Positions 1-6,302 of a stretch of 21,978 bases of DNA are shown in pieces. The notes beneath the pieces were generated by a model. It saw only the letters and a program-made list of their open reading frames with translations. It was not told the origin of the DNA and made no database searches. Both the position numbers and the translations under genes were made by a program. The stretch's first letter is position 1; each line of letters starts with the position of its first letter. This DNA comes from JBHEMT01 sp046262435 (GTDB lineage Bacteria > Chloroflexota > Dormibacteria > Aeolococcales > Aeolococcaceae): the NCBI GenBank assembly GCA_046262435.1, contig JBHEMT010000061.1, forward strand, positions 1-21,978, written 5' to 3'.

Positions 1-12
1 CAGGCAACCCGA

Positions 13-28
13 TTCCTACCCATACCCC
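13..28 (-). repeat. Solitary copy of the element end motif (copy A)
   Basis: TTCCTACCCATACCCC matches the right end motif at 496-511 at 15 of 16 positions and is inverted relative to the left end copy at 40-58, from which it is separated by about 11 bases. It could be the end of a second element lying mainly outside the window, or part of a palindromic end. Seen directly in the sequence; its role is inferred. Confidence 0.5.
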
Positions 29-80
29 CGCGCTGGTGGCCCGGGGTATAGGTAGAAAGGGGGTCGTGACCAGGGAGCCT

Positions 81-112
81 GACGGGGTGACTGCCGACGC
101 GATCACCCCGTC
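81..112 (-). terminator. Hairpin just downstream of the minus-strand remnant
   Basis: GACGGGGTGA (81-90) and TCACCCCGTC (103-112) form a perfect 10-bp stem with a 12-base loop. On the minus strand it begins four bases after the stop codon of the coding remnant at 117-266, which is the usual place for an intrinsic terminator. No T-run follows, which is common at this GC content. Confidence 0.5.
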
Positions 113-116
113 GCTG

Positions 117-266
117 CTACACGGTGTCGAGCGCCTTCCTGAAGAGGGCTGCGATGGGCGCGGGCATCATGTACTCGTTGCCGTTCCACTTATAGATGAG
201 CTTGAACGTGTTGGCAACGTGGTTAATTACATCGTCGAGCGATTCGCTTCGGAGTTCGACCGCCCC
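117..266 (-). pseudogene. C-terminal remnant of an unidentified protein
   Basis: Between an in-frame TAA (267-269) and a TAG (117-119) lies a 49-codon stretch. It is rich in K, N, Y, W and M and ends in residues like YKWNGNEYMMPAPIAALFRKALDTV in composition. About 80 % of third positions are G or C, better than the codon-aligned plus-strand reading, which has about 57 %. There is no convincing start codon. The same frame continues upstream of the TAA, including a 21-codon ORF starting at 332 after an AGAGAGG, but that part does not look protein-like. Its position inside the inverted repeats and the hairpin after its stop suggest the tail of the element's own gene, possibly a transposase. No DDE or other catalytic motif is visible, and I do not recognise the family. 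Confidence 0.35.
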
Positions 267-527
267 TTAGCGCGAAGAATTTGGTGCGTCGGACAGGGAA
301 AGTTGGACGCCATCCCAGGTCCATTGGCGCATTACCTCTCTACCAGAGGGAAGGGGACGACTGGCCCAGGCTGCGGCGCGGCTGCGCCAACCCAGGCCTC
401 CGTGGTTTCCACAATTGCCAGGTCCTGGGTCTAGGAGGCCGCCGTGCACCTAGGAAGCACACCTGCACCGGGACATTGCCTGTGTTACACCCCACTTCCT
501 ACCTATACCCCGGGGATCAGGCGGCCC

Positions 528-556
528 TTGACGACCTACACAGGATTGTGTATGCT
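528..556 (+). promoter_or_regulatory. Sigma70-like promoter just outside the right end of the element
   Basis: TTGACG (528-533) and TATGCT (551-556) are separated by exactly 17 bases. This is an unusually good match to the housekeeping consensus for such GC-rich DNA. No protein gene follows on the plus strand: the next gene, at 685, is on the opposite strand. The promoter would fire toward the hairpin at 589-632 and then against the aldo/keto reductase gene. It could drive a short RNA, be the outward promoter of an insertion element, or be chance. Confidence 0.4.
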
Positions 557-588
557 CCGCGGTGATCCAGCCCCTCCCTGCTGGGTCG

Positions 589-632
589 CCGCCGGCTCCC
601 TGTCAGCCCCACATGGCAGGGAAGCCCGGCGG
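589..632. terminator. Long imperfect hairpin, probable terminator
   Basis: CCGCCGGCTCCCTG (589-602) pairs with CAGGGAAGCCCGGCGG (617-632). All 14 left-arm bases pair, with two single-base bulges on the right arm and a 14-base loop. It lies about 50 bases beyond the stop of the minus-strand aldo/keto reductase gene and could end that transcript. On the plus strand it is followed by TTT and lies downstream of the promoter at 528-556, so it could also end a short plus-strand RNA of about 70 bases. Confidence 0.45.
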
Positions 633-684
633 TTTCCCGCACGCACCGCCCCCGGTAGCTCGCTGCAGCCGCACAACCGCAGCG

Positions 685-1719
685 CTACGCAGGCTGCCGG
701 CGGCGCAGCGCGGCGTCGGTAAGCGACGGTGTCTGATATCCCGCATCGGCAGGATTCAGGTTGGTGCCCGGCGGCACGATCTCGTCGATGCGGTCCAGAA
801 GGTCGCTGCTCAGGGTGACGTCGACAGCGCCGAGCTGACTCTCCAGCTGCTCCATGGTGCGCGGCCCGATGATCGGCGAGGTCACCGCGGGATGCTGGAG
901 CACGAAGGCAATCGCCATGTGGATCAACGACAGCCCGGCCTCGGCGGCGACGGCGGCCAGGGCGTCGGCAGCCTCGAGCTTGCGCTGGTTGACCGGCAGG
1001 GTGAGGTCGTAGCGCTGCGGAATGCGCTGAGCGCGAGTACTCGACGGCGTCGCGCCGTCCTTGCGGTAGCGGCCGGATAGCCAGCCACCGGCCAGCGGGC
1101 TCCAGGGAATCACTCCCATCCCGTAGCTCTGGCACACGGGGAGCAGCTCGGCCTCGACCCCACGGGCCAGGATGGAATAGGGAGGCTGCTCGCAGATGAA
1201 GCGTTCGCGCCCCCGGCGCTCCGCCACCACCTGGGCCTCGACCACCTGGTACGGGGGAAAGGTCGACGAGCCGAGGTAGCGCACCTTTCCCGCGCGAACG
1301 AGGTCGCTCAGTGCTCCCAGGGTCTCGTCGATGTCCACGCTGGGGTCGGGGCGGTGGATCTGGTAGAGGTCGATGTGGTCGGTGCCGAGCCTGCGCAGGC
1401 TCTGCTCGCATGCCTTGATGATCCAGCGGCGTGAGTTGCCCTGATGGCTGGGGTCGTCGCCCATCTGGCTGTGCACCTTGGTGGCCAGCACGACGCGGTC
1501 ACGCTTGCCACCCGCCAGGGCCTTGGCGACGATCTCCTCTGACTCTCCCTGCGCGTAGACGTCGGCGGTATCGATGAAGTCAATCCCGGCGTCGAGGGCG
1601 CGGTGGATGATGCGGATGGAGTCGGCGTGGTCGGGGTTGCCCCAGGCGCCAAACATCATCGCCCCGAGGCAGAGCGGGCTGACCCGGACACCGGTATGAC
1701 CGAGGGTGCGGTGCTGCAT
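685..1719 (-). CDS. Aldo/keto reductase
   Basis: A 344-residue NAD(P)H-dependent oxidoreductase of the AKR (alpha/beta)8-barrel superfamily, expected to be cytosolic and to reduce aldehydes or ketones. The catalytic tetrad is visible: Asp53 and Tyr55 in FIDTADVY, Lys81 in LATKVH and His122 in YQIHRPDP. The N-terminal RTLGHTGVRVSPLCLGAMMFG and the late SPIIGPRTMEQLESQL cofactor-binding segment are typical, and the length is normal for the ~35-38 kDa bacterial members. I chose the ATG at 1719 because family homology begins two residues later; a GTG at 1743 would add eight unconserved residues. No strong ribosome-binding site is seen. The gene lies 69 bases after the DUF6504 gene on the same strand, so it may be a read-through member of the imuA' operon, but nothing suggests a role in DNA repair. 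Substrate unknown. Confidence 0.93.
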   Translation of the reverse strand: MQHRTLGHTGVRVSPLCLGAMMFGAWGNPDHADSIRIIHRALDAGIDFIDTADVYAQGESEEIVAKALAGGKRDRVVLATKVHSQMGDDPSHQGNSRRWIIKACEQSLRRLGTDHIDLYQIHRPDPSVDIDETLGALSDLVRAGKVRYLGSSTFPPYQVVEAQVVAERRGRERFICEQPPYSILARGVEAELLPVCQSYGMGVIPWSPLAGGWLSGRYRKDGATPSSTRAQRIPQRYDLTLPVNQRKLEAADALAAVAAEAGLSLIHMAIAFVLQHPAVTSPIIGPRTMEQLESQLGAVDVTLSSDLLDRIDEIVPPGTNLNPADAGYQTPSLTDAALRRRQPA

Positions 1720-1788
1720 CGACCGAGGGTACGACGGTGTCACCTGGGTCGGCTCGCCCCGGCTGTCAGGAGAGCAGAGGACGCGGGG

Positions 1789-2037
1789 TCAGTCGTAACG
1801 CCGGGAGAGGTGCCAGCTGCCGTCGCCGAGGTCGCGATAGAGCTCGAGGCACTGACCATCGCGGGTGAGCACCCGCCGGTAGTCGCGCATCACGCCCCCA
1901 CGCCACCAGTCGGTCTCCACCAGCCAGCGGTTGACCACCCGCTCGACGGCACGCCAGCCCGCTGGGATGCGTACCGACTGCAGCTCTCCCGCCGGCCCCA
2001 GACGCACCTCCACAACCCCCTCGAGCAGCTCGGTCAT
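1789..2037 (-). CDS. DUF6504 family protein, mutasome-associated
   Basis: An 82-residue protein with a tryptophan-rich centre (VNRWLVETDWWRGGVMRDYRRVLTRDG) and the ending LYRDLGDGSWHLSRRYD. This pattern matches the small DUF6504 proteins that commonly sit directly after imuB in actinobacterial translesion cassettes. Its ATG overlaps the imuB stop codon by four bases (ATGA), so translation is almost certainly coupled. Family biochemistry is, as far as I know, not established. The context suggests a role with the ImuA'/ImuB/DnaE2 complex, either structural or regulatory. No membrane segment or signal peptide is present. Confidence 0.85.
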   Translation of the reverse strand: MTELLEGVVEVRLGPAGELQSVRIPAGWRAVERVVNRWLVETDWWRGGVMRDYRRVLTRDGQCLELYRDLGDGSWHLSRRYD

Positions 2038-3341
2038 CGCCGTCCCCGCGCCGGGGGCGCCGGGCTGACCGGATCAACCGCAGCGGCGCGGTTCGTTGAA
2101 CGATCGCCCTGCGGCGCTTGCCACCGCCCTCTCAAACCCTGCCCGCCCACCGGGGCCGCAGGCGTCATCCAGCCAAAGCGGCGCTCGGGGAGGTCGCCGG
2201 GGTCCACCGCCAACCGCGGCCGGCGCACGGTTCCGGCCCCGAAGCGGTCCTCGATGCGCACCAGCGCGCGCTCCACCGACTCGGCGGAGGCGTCACCGCT
2301 GCGCAGCAGGTCGGCCTGCCGGCCGCCCCCGGCGCTCAGCTGGCCTGCCTCGAGGCGCAGCGCGGTCACCGCCAGCCGCGGCTCGATCGCCGCCAGCAGG
2401 CCGGTGGCCAGCTCCCAGAGCTCGGCTCCGCTGCCGGCCGGCACCGGCAGCACCCGCTCAGCCTCGCCCGACACCGCAGCCTCCCCCTCGAGCACCAGGC
2501 GCAGACTGCCGGCGCTGAGACCCCGCACCAGCAGGCGCTCACCGAGTTCCTCGACCAGCCGGCGGGTGGCGAAACGGAGCACCTCGCGACCCGCCACCGC
2601 ACCGTCGAGCACCAGCCGCTCGGCGAGGTAGCGCGGCGCGGTATGGGGAGTCAGCGGACTGTCGTCGATACCGCGTGCAAAGCGGTGGGCGAGCAGACCG
2701 TCGTGACCGAACTGACGCTCGAGGTCGGCGGGAGCAAGGCCGGCCACCGCACCCAGGCACTCCAGCCCGAGCAGGTGTAACCGGTCACGGACCCCTGCGG
2801 GCACCGGCAGCACGCTGATTGGCAGGGCGGCCAGGAAGGTTCCCTCTCCGCCCGCCCGAACCCGACGGATGTGCTGAGGCCGGGTGGCGGCCAGCCGGGC
2901 CACAAAGCGCGACCCGGCCACCCCCACCGCCGGGGCCTCGCCGAGAGCCGCTCCCAGGGCACGGGCCGCCCCGGTCGCCCAGGCCTCCTCATCGGCGTGA
3001 GCGGCGTGCCGCCCGGAGAGATCGGCGTAGGCCGCGTCATCGCCCATCTCCACCCGGGGCGCCACCGCGCAGAGGCTCTCCAGCACCCGGGCGCGGAGCC
3101 GCTCCGTCGCCTCGACGTCGACCGGGACGAAGACGGCGGTGGGACAGAGCTGCTGCGCCTGGCGCAGCGGCATACCCGGGCACACGCCCGCCGCCTCGGC
3201 CGCCGGGGCGCAGCCGAGCACCGGCAGGCGCAGCTCGGGACGGCCACCAAGGATCACCGGCTCACCGCGGAGCTCGGGGTGCCTGCTCCAGGCGGCCAGC
3301 AGGCTGAGATGAGGAAAACGGGCACAGAGCAGCCGGGCCAT
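2034..3341 (-). CDS. imuB: ImuB-like Y-family DNA polymerase homologue (catalytically inactive)
   Basis: A 435-residue member of the Y-family polymerase fold. In SOS mutagenesis ImuB acts as a hub that links the error-prone polymerase DnaE2 to the beta sliding clamp. The N-terminus MARLLCARFPHLSLLAAW has the ImuB pattern and lacks the first metal-binding Asp of active polymerases. The second motif, S-x-D-E-A-Y-x-D in active enzymes, reads GDDAAYAD at residues 100-107, with Ala103 at the catalytic Glu. Both changes indicate loss of polymerase activity. The little-finger region follows, then a likely clamp-binding motif RQADLL (QADLL at 342-346) and a Pro/Arg-rich tail. The ATG at 3341 lies 10 bases after the imuA' stop, whereas the open frame extends unconserved to 3482. 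No dnaE2 is present in this window. Confidence 0.92.
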   Translation of the reverse strand: MARLLCARFPHLSLLAAWSRHPELRGEPVILGGRPELRLPVLGCAPAAEAAGVCPGMPLRQAQQLCPTAVFVPVDVEATERLRARVLESLCAVAPRVEMGDDAAYADLSGRHAAHADEEAWATGAARALGAALGEAPAVGVAGSRFVARLAATRPQHIRRVRAGGEGTFLAALPISVLPVPAGVRDRLHLLGLECLGAVAGLAPADLERQFGHDGLLAHRFARGIDDSPLTPHTAPRYLAERLVLDGAVAGREVLRFATRRLVEELGERLLVRGLSAGSLRLVLEGEAAVSGEAERVLPVPAGSGAELWELATGLLAAIEPRLAVTALRLEAGQLSAGGGRQADLLRSGDASAESVERALVRIEDRFGAGTVRRPRLAVDPGDLPERRFGWMTPAAPVGGQGLRGRWQAPQGDRSTNRAAAVDPVSPAPPARGRR

Positions 3342-3351
3342 CGGCGCAGCC

Positions 3352-4146
3352 TCAGCCGGCCAGCCCGGCCACGGGCGGCGCCAGCGGCTCGGCGGGGAAC
3401 TGCTGCACCCCGACCACCGCGGGCAGCCCCAGCACCTCGGCCTGCGCCTGGGGCCGGGGATAGCGGAGCAGCACCCGGACATCCGTCCCGGGCGCGCCCA
3501 GCTTGCTCTTCACCGTGGTCAGCCGTACCCGCAGCCCCACGATGTCGCCATGAGCCTCCTGCCAGCCGGCGCCATGGCACTGCACGGTCAGCGATGACGC
3601 GTAGGCGAGCGGCGCGGCGAGGGGTGCCGGCGCACTGACGCAGACCACCGCCCGGCCGCGGTGGGCCGCCTCCACGGTGGCGGTGAGAGCGTGGCTCCAG
3701 CTGTCCACCCGGCCCAGCCCCGGACCGAATGCGATCCCCAGCCAGGGCACCCCGGCATTGAGCACCGCCCGGGCCATGGCCAGCCCGGCGCCCAGCTCAC
3801 CCCGGCGCGGCCGGAGCACCAGCATCGCGTCGAGATCAGCGCCCAGGTCGGCGAGGAACCCCGGGTCCAGGCTGCCGTTCAGATCGAGATAGGCCACTCG
3901 CATCGAGCGGCTGGCCCGCGCCGCCAGGGCCTGGAGAAGGGTGAGCCGGCCGCTGGCTGCCGGCCCCATCCCGGTCAGCACCGAGACCCGGCCGAGCGGC
4001 AGCCCCCCGGGCAGCACTCCGCCGTCGAGCACCGGCAGCCCACTCGGCCAGACGCCGGCCTGCAGAGCGCCCTCCCCCCGGCGCAGCGCGTCAGGGCCGA
4101 AGCGGCGCTGCAGCCCGGAGAGGGTGTCGGTCAGGGGCTGCGCCAC
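3352..4146 (-). CDS. imuA': ImuA'-like RecA-fold mutasome protein
   Basis: A 264-residue protein related to the RecA/SulA-like ImuA and ImuA' proteins, first gene of the mutagenesis cassette. The segment GLPLGRVSVLTGMGPAASGRLTLL aligns with the RecA Walker A region, but residues 61-70 (GPAASGRLTL) carry Arg67 where the catalytic Lys should be and Leu in place of the following Thr. ATP binding is therefore doubtful, as in other ImuA' proteins. A Walker B-like hydrophobic strand (MRVAYLDLNGSLDP) follows. The start is a GTG at 4146 with AGAGGAG four bases upstream. The LexA-box promoter lies about 80 bases upstream, giving a leader of about 75 bases. ImuA' is known to bind ImuB and RecA and to be needed for DnaE2-dependent damage tolerance. 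Confidence 0.88.
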   Translation of the reverse strand: MAQPLTDTLSGLQRRFGPDALRRGEGALQAGVWPSGLPVLDGGVLPGGLPLGRVSVLTGMGPAASGRLTLLQALAARASRSMRVAYLDLNGSLDPGFLADLGADLDAMLVLRPRRGELGAGLAMARAVLNAGVPWLGIAFGPGLGRVDSWSHALTATVEAAHRGRAVVCVSAPAPLAAPLAYASSLTVQCHGAGWQEAHGDIVGLRVRLTTVKSKLGAPGTDVRVLLRYPRPQAQAEVLGLPAVVGVQQFPAEPLAPPVAGLAG

Positions 4147-4226
4147 GCTGCTCCTCTGCGCCCGAGCGCTGATCCGCGGCTGGTGCCTCGAGGGGACGCG
4201 GAGAAGACGCGAGGCGTGGAAGGGGC

Positions 4227-4255
4227 AGTCTACCGAACATCTGTTCGGTGGGCAA
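4227..4255 (-). promoter_or_regulatory. SOS promoter of the imuA'-imuB operon
   Basis: Read on the minus strand, TTGCCC (4250-4255) is followed by a 17-base spacer and TAGACT (4227-4232). Transcription would start near 4220, about 75 bases before the imuA' GTG. The LexA palindrome at 4232-4249 fills the spacer and its last base overlaps the -10 hexamer, so a bound repressor would block polymerase directly. The arrangement strongly supports both the promoter and the operator. Confidence 0.75.
4232..4249. promoter_or_regulatory. LexA operator (SOS box)
   Basis: ACCGAAC-ATCT-GTTCGGT is a perfect 18-bp palindrome with seven-base arms around four central bases. It contains the Gram-positive SOS box core GAAC-N4-GTTC. 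Its position inside the promoter of a known class of LexA-regulated genes makes the assignment secure on sequence grounds. Confidence 0.9.
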
Positions 4256-4357
4256 GACAGCCTCTCCTTGACCGGCGCGGGGGCGCCCGTGGTGGTGGTG
4301 AGGCCCGACCAGGCCTGAGTCAGCGAGCCGGCGTCAGGTCAGGGGAAGCCGTTCGCA

Positions 4358-5404
4358 TCACAGCTCGTACCGACTGCCCACGCAGTTGGGAATGTAGCCG
4401 TCGCCAAAGGTGCGTGCCATCGCGTGATGCGCGCGCCACCCGGTGCAGTGCCCCGGAATCACCAGCGCCGGTCGCATCGCCGCCAGATCGGAGCACACGC
4501 GCTCGAGGATCGGCTCATAGGTGGGCCCGTTGAGGTGGAAGCCGCCGATGACCGCATACAGTGAGTCGACACCGGTGAGGGCACGGGCGTAGCGGGTGAT
4601 GTTGACGATCCCCGCATGACCGCAGCCGGTGATGACCACCAGCCCCCGTCCCCGAACGTCGAGGATGATTGCCTGATCGTCAAGGACCAGGGGGTCCGGT
4701 TCCCAGGCGCCGTTCTTCCACGCCTCCTGAATGGGAAAACCGGGCTCATAGCCGCTGGTCCTGTCCACCTCGCCGGTCACCAGCACGGAGTTGTCGAAGA
4801 GAAAACTCGGCTGTTGCTCTTCGACGATGGTGCAGCCCACCTCCTCGAGAGCGCGGCGGCTGGTGGTGGGAAGCTCGGTGGGCTCCGGACCCAGTAGCAC
4901 CCTCCGTCGGTTCCAGAAGTCGGGATGGATCAGCACGGGAAGATGGAGCCGCCCCAGCCGCCGAATCAGGCCATCGAGGCCCGCGGTGTGGTCGAAGTGT
5001 CCGTGACTGCAGACGATCGCCTCGATCTCGGTGGGATCCAGTGAGAGCCGGCGCATGTTCTCGACCATGCCGTTGGGGCTGACCCCGCAGTCGAACAGCA
5101 AGCGACGACTGACCGCGCCCTTGGTCACCGTCAGCAAGAGGGACAGACCGTGTTCCGCGAGCAACTGGTCCGGGACCTCACCGCCGCTCATGGTCGCGAT
5201 CGGCACGGTGCCGACCGACGGTCCCGGACGCCAGCGCCGCGCCTGCGGCTGGTCGGGAATGAAGACGTCACAGAGATTCTCGACAAGGACGGTCACGGTC
5301 ACGCTGTCAACCGGTTCCAGCGGGATGCGGAGGCGGCGGCCGGCGGGGTTGTCGGTCAGGGGCGTTGCCGGGTGGAGGAACCGTTCAGCGCCTGAAGCAC
5401 ACAC
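4358..5404 (-). CDS. MBL-fold metallohydrolase (COG1237-like)
   Basis: A 348-residue metallo-beta-lactamase-fold protein. The metal-binding signature SHGHFDHTAG supplies His134, His136, Asp138 and His139. His263 (TGCGHAGIVN) and His290 (IGGFHL) follow, and PGHCTGW closes the site. The TGCGHAG...GGFHL pattern is that of the family around the archaeal dihydropterin/beta-ribofuranosylaminobenzene phosphate synthase (COG1237), so annotation by analogy gives a hydrolase or phosphate synthase of unknown substrate. The GTG at 5404 has GAGG seven bases upstream. About 33 residues before VTVTVLVENLCDVF look unconserved, so a GTG near 5302 is an alternative. No signal peptide is visible. The gene is divergent from the response regulator and 100 bases from the imuA' promoter region. 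Confidence 0.85.
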   Translation of the reverse strand: MCASGAERFLHPATPLTDNPAGRRLRIPLEPVDSVTVTVLVENLCDVFIPDQPQARRWRPGPSVGTVPIATMSGGEVPDQLLAEHGLSLLLTVTKGAVSRRLLFDCGVSPNGMVENMRRLSLDPTEIEAIVCSHGHFDHTAGLDGLIRRLGRLHLPVLIHPDFWNRRRVLLGPEPTELPTTSRRALEEVGCTIVEEQQPSFLFDNSVLVTGEVDRTSGYEPGFPIQEAWKNGAWEPDPLVLDDQAIILDVRGRGLVVITGCGHAGIVNITRYARALTGVDSLYAVIGGFHLNGPTYEPILERVCSDLAAMRPALVIPGHCTGWRAHHAMARTFGDGYIPNCVGSRYEL

Positions 5405-5476
5405 GCCGCCACCTCACCTTGGGCTTGGGATGTCTGAGCGGGGCGAGTGTACGACTGCCCTGCCGCTCCTCTCGCG

Positions 5477-5492
5477 CCGGCCACTTGGCCGG
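5477..5492. promoter_or_regulatory. 16-bp palindrome upstream of the response regulator gene
   Basis: CCGGCCA-CT-TGGCCGG has perfect seven-base arms around two bases. It lies in the 159-base region between the MBL hydrolase (minus) and the response regulator (plus), about 72 bases before the regulator's start. It could be an operator, possibly autoregulatory. In DNA this GC-rich such palindromes also arise by chance. Confidence 0.3.
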
Positions 5493-5563
5493 TCACCCGC
5501 GGACGGCCGGAACCCCCCACAATGGCTGGGGTCATCATGGCCGGGGACCCAGCACGGAGAGCC

Positions 5564-6214
5564 ATGGCAAGCCCGGAGTCGATCCGCGTCCTCATCGTCG
5601 AGGACCACCACCTGGTCGCCGAGGCGGTGGCCGCCATCCTGCGCGCCGAGGACGACATCGAGGTGGTTGACGTGGTGCACACCATCGCCGACGCCCGGGA
5701 CCGCGTGGATGCCCTCGCCTTCGACGTGATCCTGCTCGACCAGCGCCTGCCCGACGGCCAGGGGACCCGTGCCGCTCCCGATCTCCTCGCCCGCCGCCCG
5801 GGGGTGCACATCGTCATCCTCACGGCGGCCAGCGACGACTCGGTGCTCTCCGAGGCCCTCCGCGTGGGGTGCTCGGGATACGTCAACAAGACCGAGAGCC
5901 TCGCCCAGCTGACCGCATCGGTCCGTGCCGCGCACGCCGGAGCAACCTCCGTCTCGCCGCAGATGCTCGAGCGCGTGCTCACCGGAAAGGGCACGCAGAA
6001 CCTGCGCGGCGAGGCGCTGACGCCGCGTGAGGCCCAGGTGCTCGCCTTGCTCGCCGAGGGCATGACCAACCCGCAGATGTGCCAGGTGATGGGAATCAGC
6101 CCCAACACTCTGCGCAACCACATCCAGAACATCCTGGGCAAGCTCGACGCTCACTCGAAGCTCGAGGCGGTGACGGTTGGGCTGCGCGAGGGGCTGATCT
6201 CGGCACCGCAGTAG
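5564..6214 (+). CDS. NarL/FixJ-type response regulator
   Basis: A 216-residue cytosolic transcription factor with an N-terminal receiver domain (about 7-125) and a C-terminal LuxR-type helix-turn-helix (about 150-212). Glu13-Asp14 form the acidic pocket, Asp59 in ILLDQRLPDG is the phosphoacceptor, Thr87 (ILTAAS) the switch residue and Lys109 (YVNKTES) the conserved lysine, so it should be phosphorylatable. The DNA-binding part reads LTPREAQVLALLAEGMTNPQMCQVMGISPNTLRNHIQNI, with LRNHIQNIL as the recognition helix region. I chose the ATG at 5564, preceded by CGGAGAG, because the receiver domain starts six residues later; upstream ATGs at 5522 and 5537 are possible. No histidine kinase lies next to it, so it is an orphan regulator in this window. 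The next gene encodes a membrane protein of unknown function. Confidence 0.93.
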   Translation: MASPESIRVLIVEDHHLVAEAVAAILRAEDDIEVVDVVHTIADARDRVDALAFDVILLDQRLPDGQGTRAAPDLLARRPGVHIVILTAASDDSVLSEALRVGCSGYVNKTESLAQLTASVRAAHAGATSVSPQMLERVLTGKGTQNLRGEALTPREAQVLALLAEGMTNPQMCQVMGISPNTLRNHIQNILGKLDAHSKLEAVTVGLREGLISAPQ

Positions 6215-6302
6215 GGTGGCCCGCGGCAGCGCGGACGGCTCTGCGCTAGAGTTCGACCACCGGGCCACGTCCCCTCCATCCCCGTCCTCCGGGGCACCTC
6301 CC

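Larger units (their letters stand above)
40..514. mobile_element. MITE-like or decayed insertion sequence with inverted terminal repeats
   Basis: The left end CCCGGGGTATAGGTAGAAA (40-58) and the reverse complement of 496-514 (CCCGGGGTATAGGTAGGAA) agree at 18 of 19 positions, so the two copies form inverted repeats around about 475 bases. The interior has no intact gene. It is less GC-rich than the rest of the window in its middle part and carries one short coding remnant on the minus strand. This is the architecture of a miniature inverted-repeat element or an internally deleted insertion sequence. No flanking target-site duplication could be recognised, and the family was not identified. The third copy of the motif at 13-28 suggests nested or tandem insertions. 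Confidence 0.5.

Noticed and set aside
36..434. 132-residue plus-strand open frame in the first 500 bases
   Set aside because: Its third-position composition is poorer than that of the opposite-strand reading, it has no ribosome-binding site and it crosses the left inverted repeat.
536..1411. Long Arg/Pro-rich minus-strand open frame overlapping the aldo/keto reductase
   Set aside because: It is an out-of-frame shadow of the reductase gene, typical of GC-rich DNA.
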